Positions 42,607 through 51,418 of a DNA stretch of 57,388 nucleotides are shown one piece after another. The DNA is from an uncultured Alcaligenaceae bacterium. Its GTDB lineage: Bacteria; Pseudomonadota; Gammaproteobacteria; Burkholderiales; Burkholderiaceae_B. The notes below the pieces were generated by a model that was not told where the DNA came from, made no database searches, and saw only the letters and a list, made by a program, of their open reading frames with translations. The position numbers and the translations under genes were made by a program. How positions within the stretch are numbered: position 1 is the first letter of the stretch; every line of letters begins with the position of its first letter. Where the stretch lies: contig CALEQZ010000003.1 in NCBI GenBank assembly GCA_937908115.1, forward strand, positions 1 to 57,388. The letters are read 5' to 3'.

Positions 42607-43763
42607 TGGTCCCTGCAAATGTGCGTCGCGCCCTGCGCGGCCTGACATCCCTGGCGTGCGCCGCGGCGCTGGCCGGCTGCTCGATGTTTTCCGACGATGA
42701 TGCGCGCTATGCGCCGCAACCCCTTACCGACTATCCGCCCGGGGTATCGGCGCGCATCGCCTGGCGTGCCGACGTCGGCAGCGGCGCCGGCATAGGATTT
42801 GCACCGGTCGTGCTCGACGGCGCGGTGTACGCGGCGGCCGCCGACGGCCACGTCGCCAAGTACGACCTGGCCACCGGCAAGGTGATCTGGCGGCGCGGCA
42901 CCGACGTGCGCCTGTCGGCAGGCGTCGGCACCGACGGCCGGATCACGGCGGTGGCCACGCCGCAAGGCCAGGTGATCGCGCTGGACGAAAACGGCGCGGA
43001 AAAATGGCGCGCCCAGGCTACCAGCGAAGTCAGCATCGCACCGGCCGTGGGCTTCGGCGTGGTCGTGGTACGTAGCGGCGACTATCGCATACAGGCGTTC
43101 AACGCCGAAACTGGCGAGCGCATCTGGAGCGTGCAGCGCCCCGGCCCGGCCCTGGCGCTGCGGGCGCCCACGCAGATGCAAATGGCCGAAGGACTGGTCA
43201 TCACCGGCATGCCCGGCGGGCGGCTGATGGCGCTGAACACCGCCACGGGCAACGTACAGTGGGAAGGTACCGTCGCCACGCCGCGTGGCTCCAGCGACCT
43301 GGAGCGGGTCAACGATGTGGTGGGCGCGCCGCAACTGGCCGGCCGCCTGCTGTGCGCGGTCGCCTACCAGGGCCGCATCGTGTGCTTCGACGCGTCGGCC
43401 GGCGGCCGGCCGCTGTGGTCCAAGGAATTCTCCAGCGCCTCGGGCATGGCCGTGGGTGGCCGCTTCGCCTTCGCGGCCGACCAGCACAGCGTCGTGCACG
43501 GATTCGCGCTGGAAGGCGGCGGCAATATCTGGAAGCAGGATGCCCTGCGCAACCGCCGCCTGTCGGCGCCTGCGGTGGTCGGCAACGTGGTCGCCGTCGG
43601 CGACTTCGAAGGCTACGTGCACTTCCTGTCCGCGCAGGACGGACGCCTGCTCGGCCGTATCTCCGTGGGCGGCGATCCCATCATCGCGCCGCCCGTGGCG
43701 ACGCCTTCGGGCGTGGTCGTACAGGACAGCGACGGCGAGCTGGCCTTCATTTCGGTAGAGTAA
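42606..43763 (+). CDS. bamB: Outer-membrane assembly lipoprotein BamB
   Basis: 385 residues from the ATG at 42606 (a GTG one codon upstream is less likely). Lipobox ALAGC puts the lipidated Cys at 25. The rest is an eight-bladed beta-propeller of PQQ-like repeats, for example GAVYAAAADGHVAKYDLATGK and AFNAETGERIWSVQR. BamB is a scaffold of the BAM complex that inserts outer-membrane proteins. It lies 4 bases before der. Confidence 0.95.
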   Translation: MVPANVRRALRGLTSLACAAALAGCSMFSDDDARYAPQPLTDYPPGVSARIAWRADVGSGAGIGFAPVVLDGAVYAAAADGHVAKYDLATGKVIWRRGTDVRLSAGVGTDGRITAVATPQGQVIALDENGAEKWRAQATSEVSIAPAVGFGVVVVRSGDYRIQAFNAETGERIWSVQRPGPALALRAPTQMQMAEGLVITGMPGGRLMALNTATGNVQWEGTVATPRGSSDLERVNDVVGAPQLAGRLLCAVAYQGRIVCFDASAGGRPLWSKEFSSASGMAVGGRFAFAADQHSVVHGFALEGGGNIWKQDALRNRRLSAPAVVGNVVAVGDFEGYVHFLSAQDGRLLGRISVGGDPIIAPPVATPSGVVVQDSDGELAFISVE

Positions 43764-43767
43764 GCCC

Positions 43768-45183
43768 GTGCCGCTCAAGCCTGTCGTCGCACTCGTGGGC
43801 CGCCCCAACGTGGGCAAGTCCACGCTGTTCAACCGCCTGACGCGTTCGCGTGCGGCCCTGGTCGCGGATTTTTCCGGCCTGACCCGCGATCGCCATTACG
43901 GCGAGGGCCGGGTGGGCGGCAAGCCCTACATCGTGGTCGATACCGGCGGCTTCGAACCCGTGGCCAAATCGGGCATCCTGGTCGAGATGGCGCGCCAGAC
44001 GCGCCAGGCCATCGCCGAAGCCGACGCCGTGATTTTCCTGGTCGATGCGCGCGCCGGCTTGAACGCACACGACCAGGAGATCGCCGACCTGCTGCGCCGT
44101 ACCGGCCGGCGGGTGGTGCTGGCGGTCAATAAGGCCGAAGGCATGGCGCACAGCGCTGCCATCGCCGAATTCCACGAGCTGGGGCTAGGCCAGCCGATGG
44201 CCATATCGGCCGCGCACGGCGACGGCGTGGCCGACCTGATCGACACCGCCCTTGCCGGGTTGGGCGAGGCCGAGGACGAACTGGCGTACGACCTGCCCGA
44301 GAAGACCGATGCGCAGATCGAGGCCGAGCTGGCCGCCGGCGATGCCGCCGAGGCGGCCGAGGCGCCTCGGGTCGAGCACCGCATCAAGCTGGCCATCGTC
44401 GGCCGCCCCAACGTGGGCAAGTCCACGCTGATCAATACCTTGCTGGGCGAGGAGCGCGTCATCGCCTTCGACATGCCTGGCACCACGCGCGACGCCATCG
44501 AAATCGACTTCGAGCGAGAAGGGGTGCGCTACACGCTCATCGACACGGCCGGCCTGCGCAAGCGCGGCAAGGTCTTCGAAGCGATAGAGAAGTTCTCCGT
44601 CATCAAGACGCTGCAGGCCATCGAAGCGAGCAATGTGGTGCTGCTGATGCTCGATGCCCAGCAGGACATCTCCGAGCAGGACGCGCACATCGCCGGCTTC
44701 GTGCTCGAGACTGGCCGCGCCCTGGTGGTGGCCATCAATAAGTGGGACGGCTTGGACACCGAGCGGCGCGAGCGCATCATGCGCGAGTTCGACCGCAAGC
44801 TGCGCTTTTTGTCGTTTGCCCGCATGCATACGGTGTCCGCACTCAAAGGGCAGGGAGTCAACGCGCTGCTGAAGTCGGTGCAGGCCGCCCACGCCGCGGC
44901 GTTCGCCAAACTGTCTACGCCCAAGCTCACGCGCGAGCTGCACGCCGCGGTCGAGCAACAGCCGCCGCCTCGCAAGGGCATCTTCCGGCCCAAGCTGCGC
45001 TATGCGCACCAGGGCGGGCAGAACCCGCCGCGCATCGTCATTCACGGCAACGCGCTCGATGCCGTGCCCGACTCGTACCGGCGCTACCTGGAGACGCGCT
45101 TTCGCCAGGCCTTCAAACTGACCGGCACGCCGCTGCGCATCGAGTTCAAGTCTTCACGCAATCCGTATGTGGACGGCAAGTAA
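43768..45183 (+). CDS. der: Ribosome biogenesis GTPase Der (EngA)
   Basis: 471 residues from a GTG codon. Two tandem GTPase domains each start with GRPNVGKSTL (near residues 11 and 212); NKAEG and NKWDG are the G4 motifs. A KH-like domain ends the protein (PRIVIHGNALDAVPDSYRRYL). Der is essential for 50S maturation. The two P-loop segments are identical over 30 bases (43798-43827 and 44401-44430). Its stop overlaps the hisC start by one base. Confidence 0.97.
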   Translation: MPLKPVVALVGRPNVGKSTLFNRLTRSRAALVADFSGLTRDRHYGEGRVGGKPYIVVDTGGFEPVAKSGILVEMARQTRQAIAEADAVIFLVDARAGLNAHDQEIADLLRRTGRRVVLAVNKAEGMAHSAAIAEFHELGLGQPMAISAAHGDGVADLIDTALAGLGEAEDELAYDLPEKTDAQIEAELAAGDAAEAAEAPRVEHRIKLAIVGRPNVGKSTLINTLLGEERVIAFDMPGTTRDAIEIDFEREGVRYTLIDTAGLRKRGKVFEAIEKFSVIKTLQAIEASNVVLLMLDAQQDISEQDAHIAGFVLETGRALVVAINKWDGLDTERRERIMREFDRKLRFLSFARMHTVSALKGQGVNALLKSVQAAHAAAFAKLSTPKLTRELHAAVEQQPPPRKGIFRPKLRYAHQGGQNPPRIVIHGNALDAVPDSYRRYLETRFRQAFKLTGTPLRIEFKSSRNPYVDGK

Positions 45184-46274
45184 TGGATCGAACGGATAGT
45201 CCCGCGCCAGGGCGCTACTGGAGCGCGCGGGTGCATGGGCTGCAGCCCTACGTGCCGGGCGAGCAGCCCAAGCTGCAAAACCTGATCAAGCTCAACACCA
45301 ACGAATTACCGTACGGACCCTCGCCGCTGGCGCTGCAGGCCATACGCGAAGCCGCGGCCGACAGCCTGCGCCTGTATCCGGATCCGGGCTCGGACGATCT
45401 GCGCCAGGCGATCGCCGAGGCGTGCGGCACCCGGCCCGAATGCGTGTTCGTCGGCAACGGCTCGGACGAAGTGCTTGCCCACGCCTTCCAGGCCCTATTG
45501 CGCCAAGACCGGCCACTGTACTTTCCCGACGTCACCTACAGCTTTTACCCCGTGTATTGCGGGCTGTACGACGTCGCGTTCCGGGAGATCCCGCTGACCG
45601 AGGATTTTCGCGTCGATCCGGACGACTACCTGCGCGAGCCGCGCGCCGGCGCGATCATCCTGGCCAACCCGAACGCGCCCACGGGCCGGGCGCTCGGCCG
45701 CGACGACATCGCCCGCATCGCCGCGGGCAATCCGGATGCGCCCGTGGTGATAGACGAAGCCTACGTCGATTTCGGCGCGGAATCGGCCGTGCCGCTGATC
45801 GAGCAATATCCCAACCTGCTCGTGGTGCAGACGCTGTCGAAATCACGCGCGCTCGCCGGGCTGCGCGTGGGCTTTGCCATCGGCCATCCCGATCTCATTC
45901 AGGGCCTGGAGCGGGTCAAGAACAGCTTCAACTCCTATCCGCTCGATCGCCTGGCCCAGGCAGGGGCGGCCGCCGCCATGCGCGACCGCGACTACCTGCA
46001 GCGCACCTGCCAGGCCGTCATGGTCAGCCGCCAGGCGTTGACACAGTCCCTGCAGGACCTGGGCTTCGAGGTTTTGCCGTCGCTGGCCAATTTCGTCTTT
46101 GCCCGGCATCCGTCGCGCGACGCGGGCGAACTGGCCGCCGCCTTGCGCGAGCGGGGCATCATCGTGCGTCATTTCGCCCGCGCGCCGCGCATCGCGCAAT
46201 TCTTGCGCATCACCGTCGGCACCGACGAGCAGTGCGCGGCCCTGGCCGCGGCGCTTGCCGAAATCCTGCGCTGA
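45183..46274 (+). CDS. hisC: Histidinol-phosphate aminotransferase
   Basis: 363 residues from the ATG at 45183 (TAATG junction with der). A class I/II PLP aminotransferase for the imidazole acetol-phosphate step of histidine synthesis. KLNTNELPYGPSPLALQAI, LYPDPGSDDLRQAIA, the aspartate in VVIDEAYVDF and the Schiff-base lysine in VQTLSKSRALAGLRVGF are present. It stands apart from a his operon; such extra HisC copies may also serve aromatic amino acids. Confidence 0.93.
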   Translation: MDRTDSPAPGRYWSARVHGLQPYVPGEQPKLQNLIKLNTNELPYGPSPLALQAIREAAADSLRLYPDPGSDDLRQAIAEACGTRPECVFVGNGSDEVLAHAFQALLRQDRPLYFPDVTYSFYPVYCGLYDVAFREIPLTEDFRVDPDDYLREPRAGAIILANPNAPTGRALGRDDIARIAAGNPDAPVVIDEAYVDFGAESAVPLIEQYPNLLVVQTLSKSRALAGLRVGFAIGHPDLIQGLERVKNSFNSYPLDRLAQAGAAAAMRDRDYLQRTCQAVMVSRQALTQSLQDLGFEVLPSLANFVFARHPSRDAGELAAALRERGIIVRHFARAPRIAQFLRITVGTDEQCAALAAALAEILR

Positions 46275-46424
46275 CCCGGCACGCGCGACACGCCAGCGCC
46301 GGTCGGTATATGATCGATGTTGCGGCGCACAATGCTTGCGCGCCGCACCGGGATGACCATCCATTGCGGGCCTTTTCCAGGCACGCGAAAGTCGCCGCCC
46401 GCGGCGGCGGCTCGGCTGGCATGC

Positions 46425-46454
46425 TTGGGGAAAACCCTGTAGAGTACGTATGTT
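46425..46454 (+). promoter_or_regulatory. Putative hfq promoter
   Basis: TTGGGG (46425-46430), an 18-base spacer and TATGTT (46449-46454) give a moderate sigma-70 match 44 bases before the hfq ATG. The 223-base gap also contains a GC-rich hairpin (46321-46347) without a T-tract and no recognisable gene. Confidence 0.4.
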
Positions 46455-46497
46455 GTGGCATCGCCACTTAAGAACAACATGATTTGGAGCCTGGCCA

Positions 46498-46734
46498 ATG
46501 AGCAATAAAGGGCAAACCCTGCAAGATCCCTTCTTGAACACGCTGCGCAAGGAACACGTGCCGGTGTCCATATACCTGGTCAACGGCATCAAATTGCAAG
46601 GCCAGATTGAATCTTTCGACCAATACGTGGTGCTGCTGCGCAATACCGTGACGCAGATGGTCTACAAGCACGCCATTTCCACCGTCGTGCCCGCCCGCCC
46701 CGTGAACTTCCAGGTCGAAGTCCCGACGGAATAA
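46498..46734 (+). CDS. hfq: RNA chaperone Hfq
   Basis: 78 residues. The Sm1 motif (LQDPFLNTLRKEHVPVSIYL, GIKLQGQIESFDQYVVLL) and Sm2 motif (YKHAISTVVP) are complete. Hfq hexamers pair small RNAs with mRNAs. The C-terminal tail is short (about 12 residues) compared with E. coli Hfq (102 residues), which is usual in betaproteobacteria. GGAG precedes the ATG. A terminator-like hairpin separates it from hflX. Confidence 0.97.
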   Translation: MSNKGQTLQDPFLNTLRKEHVPVSIYLVNGIKLQGQIESFDQYVVLLRNTVTQMVYKHAISTVVPARPVNFQVEVPTE

Positions 46735-46761
46735 TCAGCCTTTGCTGCGCATAGCATCCCG

Positions 46762-46795
46762 GCCCGCCGCACGCACCGTGACGGCGGGCATTTTT
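46762..46795 (+). terminator. Terminator-like hairpin between hfq and hflX
   Basis: GCCCGCCG (46762-46769) pairs with CGGCGGGC (46782-46789), a perfect 8-bp stem with a 12-base loop, followed by ATTTTT (46790-46795). The hflX ATG is only 12 bases further. It probably lets hfq be expressed at a higher level than hflX-hflK-hflC. Confidence 0.65.
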
Positions 46796-46806
46796 GACTC
46801 CTTTCC

Positions 46807-47913
46807 ATGCGTGCACTGATCGTCAGCGTCGACTTGGGCGACCCGGACCACCAGGCGCACGCCGACGAATTCGCGATGCTCGCCCGCGGCGCGGGGGCCG
46901 ACATCGTCGCCACCGTGAGCGTGCGGCGCGCACGCCCCGACGCCGCGCATTTCATCGGCTCGGGCAAGCTTGAGGAAGCGGTGGCGATCGCCGGCGCCGA
47001 GCGGGCCGACATCGTGCTGTTCGACCAGCCGCTTTCACCCGCGCAGCAGCGCAACCTGGAACGCGCCTTCAAGCTGCGCGTGGTTGACCGCGTGGCGCTC
47101 ATCCTGGACATCTTCGCGTTGCGGGCCAAGAGCCACGAGGGCAAGCTGCAGGTCGAGCTGGCCCAGCTCCAGCACTTGGCCACGCGGCTGACGCGGCTGT
47201 GGACCCACCTGGAGCGCCAGCGTGGCGGCATCGGCATGCGCGGCCCCGGCGAATCGCAGCTCGAAATGGACCGGCGCATGATCGGCGCCCGGGTCAAGGT
47301 GCTGCGCGAGCGCCTGGACAAGGTCGAGCGCCAGCGCAAGACCCAGCGTCGGGCGCGGGCGCGCGGCACGACGCTGTCGGTCTCGCTCGTGGGCTACACC
47401 AACGCTGGCAAGTCCACGCTATTCAACGCCCTGACGCGTGCGGGCGCCTACGCCGCCGACCAACTGTTCGCCACGCTGGACACCACGACGCGGCGCATTT
47501 GGATCGAGGGGGCGGGGCAGGTAACGCTGTCGGACACCGTCGGCTTCATCCGCGACCTGCCGCCCAACCTGATCGCGGCCTTTCGCGCCACCCTGGAAGA
47601 AACCATACACGCCGACTTGCTGCTGCACGTGGTCGACGCCTCCAGCGCCCAGCGCGACGAGCAGATCGCCGAGGTCGACAAGGTCCTTGCGGAAATCGGC
47701 GCGGCCGACATCCCCCGCATACTGGTCTACAACAAGATAGACGCGGTGGGCCTGGCGCCCCGGGTCGACCGCGATGCGCATGGTACGATTGCGCGGGTAT
47801 TTGTCAGCGCAATCGAGCGCGCCGGACTGGACGCGTTGCGCGGGGCAATCGCAGAGGCCGGCAGAATCGCGGGAAACAATGGGTCTGATTTCCAAACTCT
47901 TCAATCTCAATGA
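46807..47913 (+). CDS. hflX: Ribosome-associated GTPase HflX
   Basis: 368 residues. The N-terminal HflX domain (HFIGSGKLEEAVAIA, LFDQPLSPAQQRNLER, DRVALILDIFALRAKSHEGKLQVELAQ) is followed by RGGIGMRGPGESQLEMDRR and the GTPase domain with P-loop GYTNAGKST, DTVGF and NKID. HflX splits stalled 70S ribosomes. The last 35 bases overlap hflK in another frame. Confidence 0.96.
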   Translation: MRALIVSVDLGDPDHQAHADEFAMLARGAGADIVATVSVRRARPDAAHFIGSGKLEEAVAIAGAERADIVLFDQPLSPAQQRNLERAFKLRVVDRVALILDIFALRAKSHEGKLQVELAQLQHLATRLTRLWTHLERQRGGIGMRGPGESQLEMDRRMIGARVKVLRERLDKVERQRKTQRRARARGTTLSVSLVGYTNAGKSTLFNALTRAGAYAADQLFATLDTTTRRIWIEGAGQVTLSDTVGFIRDLPPNLIAAFRATLEETIHADLLLHVVDASSAQRDEQIAEVDKVLAEIGAADIPRILVYNKIDAVGLAPRVDRDAHGTIARVFVSAIERAGLDALRGAIAEAGRIAGNNGSDFQTLQSQ

Positions 47914-49165
47914 CCCCGGCTGGGGCCGCGGCGGCGGCAACGGTGGTGCCGAGCCGCCACGTCGTCCCGGCAAGAGCGACGGCCCGCCCGACCTCGACGA
48001 AGTCTGGCGGGATTTCAACAACCGCATCAGCGCGCTGTTCGGCCGCAAAGGTGGCGGGCGCGGCCCGACCAATCCAAGCGGGGGCGCCATGCCGTCGCCG
48101 CGCGGCGGCCGCATCGGCGCCGGCGTGATCCTGGCCGTCATCGTGGCCCTGTGGCTGGCCAGCGGCTTCTACATCGTCGAGGAAGGGCAGGTCGGCGTGG
48201 TCACCCAGTTCGGCAGGTACAAGGCCACCACGCCGGCGGGCTTCCAGTGGAGGCTGCCTTATCCCATCCAGGAACACGAACTCGTCAACGTTTCGCAGCT
48301 GCGCACCTTCGAAGTGGGTTTTCGCGGCAGCGCGCGCAACAAGGTGCTGCCCGAGTCGCTGATGCTGACCGACGACGAGAACATCATCGACATGCAGTTC
48401 GTCGTGCAATACCGCCTGCAGCCCGAAGGCGCACCTGATTACTTGTTCCGTACCAGCGATCCCGACGAGTCGGTGCGCCAGGCGGCCGAAACCGCCATGC
48501 GCGAAGTGGTCGGCACCAAGCCCATGGACTTCGTGCTGTACGAAGGCCGCACCGAGGTCGCCAGCGAAGTCCAGCGGCTGATGCAGACCATACTGGACCG
48601 GTACCAGACGGGCATCCAGATCAGCACCGTGGCCATCCAGAACGTGCAACCGCCCGAGCAGGTGCAGGCGGCGTTCGACGACGCGGTCAAGGCCGGCCAG
48701 GACCGCGAGCGCCAGATCAACGAAGGCCAGGCCTACGCCAACCAGGTCGTGCCGTTGGCGCGCGGCCAGGCCTCGCGCATGATCGAGCAGGCCGAGGGCT
48801 ACCGCGCCAAGGTCGTGGGCGACGCCAAGGGCGACGCCGCGCGCTTCCAGAGCATTTTGGCCGAATACGAGAAGGCGCCCGACGTGATGCGCCAGCGCAT
48901 GTACCTCGAAACGATGCAGGAAATCTTCAGCCGCGCGAGCAAGGTCATGGTTGATGCCGAAGGCAGCAACCAGATGCTGTACCTGCCGCTGGACAAAATC
49001 ATGCAGCAGGCCGTCCAGGATGCCGGCAAGGCGCCGGCGCCGGCAGGCGGCTCGTCATCCACCAGCCTGCCGGGGGCCAGCCAGCCGACGGTGCCAGCCT
49101 TGCCCAGGCCCTCGGGCGCGGCGGCCGGCTCCAACGCGCTGACCCGCGACCGCTCGACGCGCTGA
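47879..49165 (+). CDS. hflK: Membrane protease modulator HflK
   Basis: 428 residues from the ATG at 47879, inside the end of hflX. A Gly/Arg/Pro-rich cytoplasmic region of about 75 residues is followed by a transmembrane helix (VILAVIVALWLASGFYIV) and an SPFH domain (GQVGVVTQFGRYKATTPAG, RTEVASEVQRLMQTILDRYQ, NEGQAYANQVVPLARGQA). With HflC it forms a large cage around FtsH and restrains its proteolysis. The C-terminus is Ser/Pro-rich and low in complexity. Confidence 0.95.
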   Translation: MGLISKLFNLNDPGWGRGGGNGGAEPPRRPGKSDGPPDLDEVWRDFNNRISALFGRKGGGRGPTNPSGGAMPSPRGGRIGAGVILAVIVALWLASGFYIVEEGQVGVVTQFGRYKATTPAGFQWRLPYPIQEHELVNVSQLRTFEVGFRGSARNKVLPESLMLTDDENIIDMQFVVQYRLQPEGAPDYLFRTSDPDESVRQAAETAMREVVGTKPMDFVLYEGRTEVASEVQRLMQTILDRYQTGIQISTVAIQNVQPPEQVQAAFDDAVKAGQDRERQINEGQAYANQVVPLARGQASRMIEQAEGYRAKVVGDAKGDAARFQSILAEYEKAPDVMRQRMYLETMQEIFSRASKVMVDAEGSNQMLYLPLDKIMQQAVQDAGKAPAPAGGSSSTSLPGASQPTVPALPRPSGAAAGSNALTRDRSTR

Positions 49166-49178
49166 AGGAGGACACGTC

Positions 49179-50078
49179 ATGCAACGCCTCATGCCCGTCC
49201 TCGTCGGCCTGCTCATCGTCTTGGCGGCGGCCTCTTCGTGCATGTTCGTCGTGCGCGAGCGCGACTACGCGCTGGTCTTCGCGCTGGGCGAGGTGCGCCG
49301 CGTCATCAGCGAACCCGGCCTGTACTTCAAGGCGCCGCCGCCCTTCCAAAACGTGGTGCGCCTGGACAAGCGGCTGCTGTCCATCGAATCGCAGGACGCC
49401 GAGCGCATCCAGACCTCCGAGAAGAAGAACCTGCTCATCGATTCCTACGTGAAGTGGCGCATCGCCGATCCGCGGCTGTACTACATCACCTTCGGGACCA
49501 ACGAGCGAGCCACGCAGGAGCGGCTGCTGGCGCAGATTCGCGACGCGCTCAACGCCTCGGTCAACGTGCGCACCGTCCAGGACGTGGTCTCCAACGAGCG
49601 CAACAAGATCATGTCCGAGATCCTGGCCAACGTCGCCCAGCGCGCCAAGCCGCTGGGCGTGGAGATCGTCGACGTGCGCTTAAAGCGCATCGAGTTCGCG
49701 CCCGAGATTTCCGAATCCGTCTACCGCCGCATGGAGGCCGAGCGCACCCGCGTGGCCAACGAACTGCGTTCGATCGGCGCGGCCGAAAGCGAAAAGATCC
49801 GTGCCGAGGCCGACCGCCAGCGCGAAGAGATCATCGCCGATGCGTACGCACGGGCGCAGCGCATCATGGGCGAGGGCGATGCCACGGCCAGTGCGATCTA
49901 TGCCGAGGCCTTCGGCAAGGATCCTGAGTTCTACCGCTTCTACAAGAGCCTGGAAGGCTACCGGGCCGCGTTCTCCAAGCCGGGCGACGTGATCGTGGCC
50001 GACCCGAGCTCGGAGTTCTTCCAGTTCATGAAGTCGTCGCAGGGCGGCAGCGCCGGGCAGGGCGCGGCCGGGCGCTAG
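49179..50078 (+). CDS. hflC: Membrane protease modulator HflC
   Basis: 299 residues. One N-terminal membrane anchor (LMPVLVGLLIVLAAASSCMFVV) precedes an SPFH domain (ALVFALGEVRRVISEPGLYFK, SYVKWRIADPRLYYITFG, RRMEAERTRVANELRSIGAAE). It is the partner of HflK in the FtsH-regulating complex. AAGGAGG lies upstream of its ATG, 13 bases after hflK. Confidence 0.95.
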   Translation: MQRLMPVLVGLLIVLAAASSCMFVVRERDYALVFALGEVRRVISEPGLYFKAPPPFQNVVRLDKRLLSIESQDAERIQTSEKKNLLIDSYVKWRIADPRLYYITFGTNERATQERLLAQIRDALNASVNVRTVQDVVSNERNKIMSEILANVAQRAKPLGVEIVDVRLKRIEFAPEISESVYRRMEAERTRVANELRSIGAAESEKIRAEADRQREEIIADAYARAQRIMGEGDATASAIYAEAFGKDPEFYRFYKSLEGYRAAFSKPGDVIVADPSSEFFQFMKSSQGGSAGQGAAGR

Positions 50079-50109
50079 GCGCCTGGCCTCCTTGCGGCGC
50101 AAAACGGGC

Positions 50110-50115
50110 TACAAT
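50110..50115 (+). promoter_or_regulatory. -10 element upstream of hisZ
   Basis: TACAAT lies between the hflC stop and a terminator-like hairpin. The -35 region is poor. If used, transcription starts near 50122 and runs into the hairpin at 50140-50181 before hisZ. Confidence 0.4.
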
Positions 50116-50139
50116 AACCCGTAAGCTACGATTCACCAC

Positions 50140-50181
50140 AGGCGGCTTGCCGGGCTTACGCTCCAAGCCGCCTTTTGTTTT
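50140..50181 (+). terminator. Terminator-like hairpin between hflC and hisZ
   Basis: AGGCGGCTTG (50140-50149) pairs with CAAGCCGCCT (50164-50173), a perfect 10-bp stem with a 14-base loop, followed by TTTTGTTTT. It is a convincing intrinsic terminator for the hflC transcript. Because a -10 box sits upstream of it, it could also act as an attenuator of hisZ. Confidence 0.75.
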
Positions 50182-50238
50182 GGGCGCCGCATGGCGGCCG
50201 CCACCCGCGCCTCGGGGGATCTGGGGCCGAGACAGTAC

Positions 50239-51396
50239 ATGGGCAACTGGCTGCTGCCGGAGGGCCTGGCCGATATTCTCCCGGCCGAGGCGCGCCGGAT
50301 GGAAGAGCTGCGCCGGCGCCTGCTGGACCTGTACCGCACGTACGGGTACGAGCTGGTCGCGCCGCCGCTGGTGGAATACATCGATTCGCTGCTGTCGGGC
50401 ACCGGCACCGACTTGAACCTGCACACTTGCAAGCTCGTGGACCAGCTATCCGGCCGGACCCTGGGCGTGCGCGCGGACATGACGCCGCAGGTCACCCGCA
50501 TCGACGCCCACCTGCTCAACCGCGCGGGCGTCACCCGCCTGTGCTACTGCGGGCCAGTGCTGCACGCCCGGCCTGCCGGCCTGCTGTCCGGCCGGGAGCT
50601 GCTGCAGATCGGCGCCGAGCTTTACGGCCACCAAGGCTTCGAGGCTGACGTCGAAATCGTCTGCCTGGCGCTGGAGACGGTGCGTGCGGCCAGCGTGGCG
50701 CAGCCGCGGCTGGACCTGTGCCATCCCGGCCTGGTGCGCGCCATCATCGATGCCGACCCAGCCGCGGCCGGCCAGGCCGACGACATCGTCGCCCTGTTGC
50801 GCGAAAAGGACATCCCCGGGCTGGCGGCGCTGGCCGACGGCCCGTCCGGCGTGCGCCCCGAAACGCGGCAGGCCTTGCTGCGGCTGCCCGAGTTGTACGG
50901 GGGGCTGGACGTGCTCGACCGGGCGCGCAAGCAGCTGCCGGCCCTGCCGGGCGTGGCCGCCGCCTTGGACGCGCTGGCCGCGCTGTGCGCGGCACTGCCG
51001 GAAGTCAGCGTCGGCGTGGACCTGGCCGACGTGGGCGGCTATGGCTACCATTCCGGCGTCACGTTCGCCGTGTATGCCGAAGGCTGGCACGAAGCGCTTG
51101 TCCGGGGAGGGCGGTACGACGACGTCAGCCGCGCGTTCGGCCGCGCCCGGCCGGCAACGGGCTTTAGCCTGGACCTGCGGCGCCTGACTGCGGGGCTGGC
51201 GCCGGCGCAGGCCGCCCGGGCCGTGCGCGCACCCTGGGGCATGGACCCGGACCTGGTGCGCGCGGTGCGCCAACTGCGCGAGCAGGGCGAAGTCGTGGTG
51301 CAGATCCTGCCTGGCCACGAGCATGACCAGGACGAATTCGTCTGCGACCGGGAGCTCGTGTGCCTGGACGGCACCTGGACGGTCAGGGCGCTTTGA
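50239..51396 (+). CDS. hisZ: ATP phosphoribosyltransferase regulatory subunit HisZ
   Basis: 385 residues from the ATG at 50239, chosen because HisZ proteins begin MxNWLLPEG; an in-frame ATG at 50191 would add 16 residues. It is a HisS paralogue that lacks aminoacylation ability and is needed by short-form HisG for the first step of histidine synthesis. LLPEGLADILPAEARRMEELR, TGTDLNLHTCKLVDQLSGRTLGVRADMTPQV and GGRYDDVSRAFG are visible. It has no C-terminal anticodon-binding domain. It lies 22 bases before purA; this hisZ-purA pairing is common in betaproteobacteria. Confidence 0.95.
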   Translation: MGNWLLPEGLADILPAEARRMEELRRRLLDLYRTYGYELVAPPLVEYIDSLLSGTGTDLNLHTCKLVDQLSGRTLGVRADMTPQVTRIDAHLLNRAGVTRLCYCGPVLHARPAGLLSGRELLQIGAELYGHQGFEADVEIVCLALETVRAASVAQPRLDLCHPGLVRAIIDADPAAAGQADDIVALLREKDIPGLAALADGPSGVRPETRQALLRLPELYGGLDVLDRARKQLPALPGVAAALDALAALCAALPEVSVGVDLADVGGYGYHSGVTFAVYAEGWHEALVRGGRYDDVSRAFGRARPATGFSLDLRRLTAGLAPAQAARAVRAPWGMDPDLVRAVRQLREQGEVVVQILPGHEHDQDEFVCDRELVCLDGTWTVRAL

Positions 51397-51418
51397 ATAA
51401 CCATTTGACCTTAGCGAT

